Of a stretch of 64,000 nt of DNA, positions 63,425 to 64,000 are shown piece by piece. Each line of letters starts with the position of its first letter. Within the stretch, counting starts at the first letter, position 1. Under the pieces are notes generated by a model. It did not search any database and was not told the origin of the DNA. It saw only the letters and a program-made list of their open reading frames with translations. Source of the stretch: Fischerella sp. PCC 9431 (GTDB lineage: Bacteria; Cyanobacteriota; Cyanobacteriia; Cyanobacteriales; Nostocaceae); NCBI RefSeq assembly GCF_000447295.1, contig NZ_KE650771.1, positions 877,151 to 941,150 on the forward strand. The letters are read 5' to 3'. A program made the translations under genes and the position numbers.

Positions 63425-64000
63425 TTTCTTGACTCCACTTGTTAGTTAACATTATTTTTGAAACTTTTTTGCTTGAAAAATTTCCTAAATTTTTTTACGA
63501 AAAACTTGTTGGAGCGTAGCTGCTGATTCTGTTAAGCCATGCTCCCAAACACCTCAGATTAAAGATGAATTACCTTATTTACTGACATATTAAAGTAGGT
63601 AGGGCGTCAAAATAATATGGGTTTGGTAAAGCAGAGAATCAATTATCACGTTGCTTGAGCAATAGAAGTCCGCTTTGTAGTCACTCTAAGACTCATAAAC
63701 ACGGCCTTAAGAGCTTATATTCAGTTATCCAATTCCTTGCACCCAAGATAATTTCTTCCCCTTGTCGCCTTTGTCGCCCTTCCCTTGTCTCCCACTCCAG
63801 CTAAAGGATAGGATTCCCGTCAGCTTTTATGATTTGAATGAGCAAGCTAGGATCGAGATAATGGTTGAGGGTAATTTGGAACGTGTTTTGTCAAGCGTTC
63901 TTATCCTAGATATCACTTTACCTGGTGAAATTTCTCGATTTTTAGTTGGTAAATTGGTATCAATTTTTATTTTTTGTAAAAAACATCTAAATTTATGACC
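63425..64000. other. Intergenic region to window end
   Basis: A 9-bp-type repeat patch ccttgtcgcctttgtcgccc lies at about 63759-63780. After it a plus frame (about 63790-63998) reads KDRIPVSFYDLNEQARIEIMVEG and ends with a stop just before the edge. It has no family resemblance and begins inside the repeat, so I do not call it a gene. Confidence 0.4.

Noticed and set aside
63762-63998. 78-codon frame at the window end
   Set aside because: It starts inside a 9-bp repeat patch and shows no family resemblance or ribosome-binding site.

Overview
The window reads as chromosomal DNA of a filamentous, probably heterocyst-forming cyanobacterium (Nostocales). Evidence: the octamer GCGATCGC (HIP1) recurs inside and between genes. 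Short tandem repeats with 7-bp and 9-bp units, typical of Nostoc/Anabaena/Calothrix relatives, lie in many intergenic gaps. Photosynthetic-lineage genes are present: petL of the cytochrome b6f complex, a PAP/fibrillin protein, a phytol kinase homologue, small RRM proteins of the Rbp type, a DUF1350 protein and Uma2 proteins. No rRNA, tRNA, CRISPR array or intact insertion sequence was recognised.

Layout. 1-10.7 kb: the end of a creatininase-family gene, a P-type cation ATPase with an HMA-like N-terminal extension, a divergent S-adenosylmethionine synthetase, a cluster of small genes with two RRM proteins behind duplicated leader boxes, an aminotransferase and a YjbQ protein. 10.7-20.4 kb, mostly minus strand: uvrA, a DUF2267 protein, a DUF433/DUF5615 toxin-antitoxin-like pair beside a broken HTH gene, a PHP phosphoesterase, purM, Uma2 and sodB with a clear terminator. 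20.9-28.3 kb: an AllA-like lyase, a 504-bp minisatellite, a MITE-like element, exoD, PAP/fibrillin, Uma2, aroB, a secreted Cu/Zn sodC, petL (31 codons) and bioB. 28.7-34.8 kb: pentapeptide protein, two GNAT acetyltransferases, SelO, a TetR regulator with putative operators, and photolyase. 35-48.7 kb: a small double-glycine leader-like peptide, an RND efflux pump, an HpnA-like reductase, a divergent response regulator/histidine kinase pair, a phytol kinase homologue, yidD and DUF1350.

48.7-56.8 kb, minus strand: the most interesting block. A 1637-residue iterative-type polyketide synthase (KS-AT-DH-PPTase-like, no ketoreductase or internal ACP visible) is followed by a free-standing acyl carrier protein, an AlkP-superfamily phosphohydrolase and an alpha/beta hydrolase. 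The last three genes overlap by 1 and 4 nt, so they look translationally coupled. I do not recognise the product. 57-64 kb: small hypothetical genes, a quinone oxidoreductase, a RelE-type toxin remnant, a membrane protein and a CapD-like epimerase.

Non-coding structure is unusually rich. Two copies, 19 kb apart, of a 118-bp element fold into three hairpins closed by an outer stem. Two minisatellites share a 21-bp ancestral unit. Several MITE-like inverted repeats occur, and repeat-like DNA has entered coding sequences in frame (yidD tail, ATPase, perhaps the RND pump).
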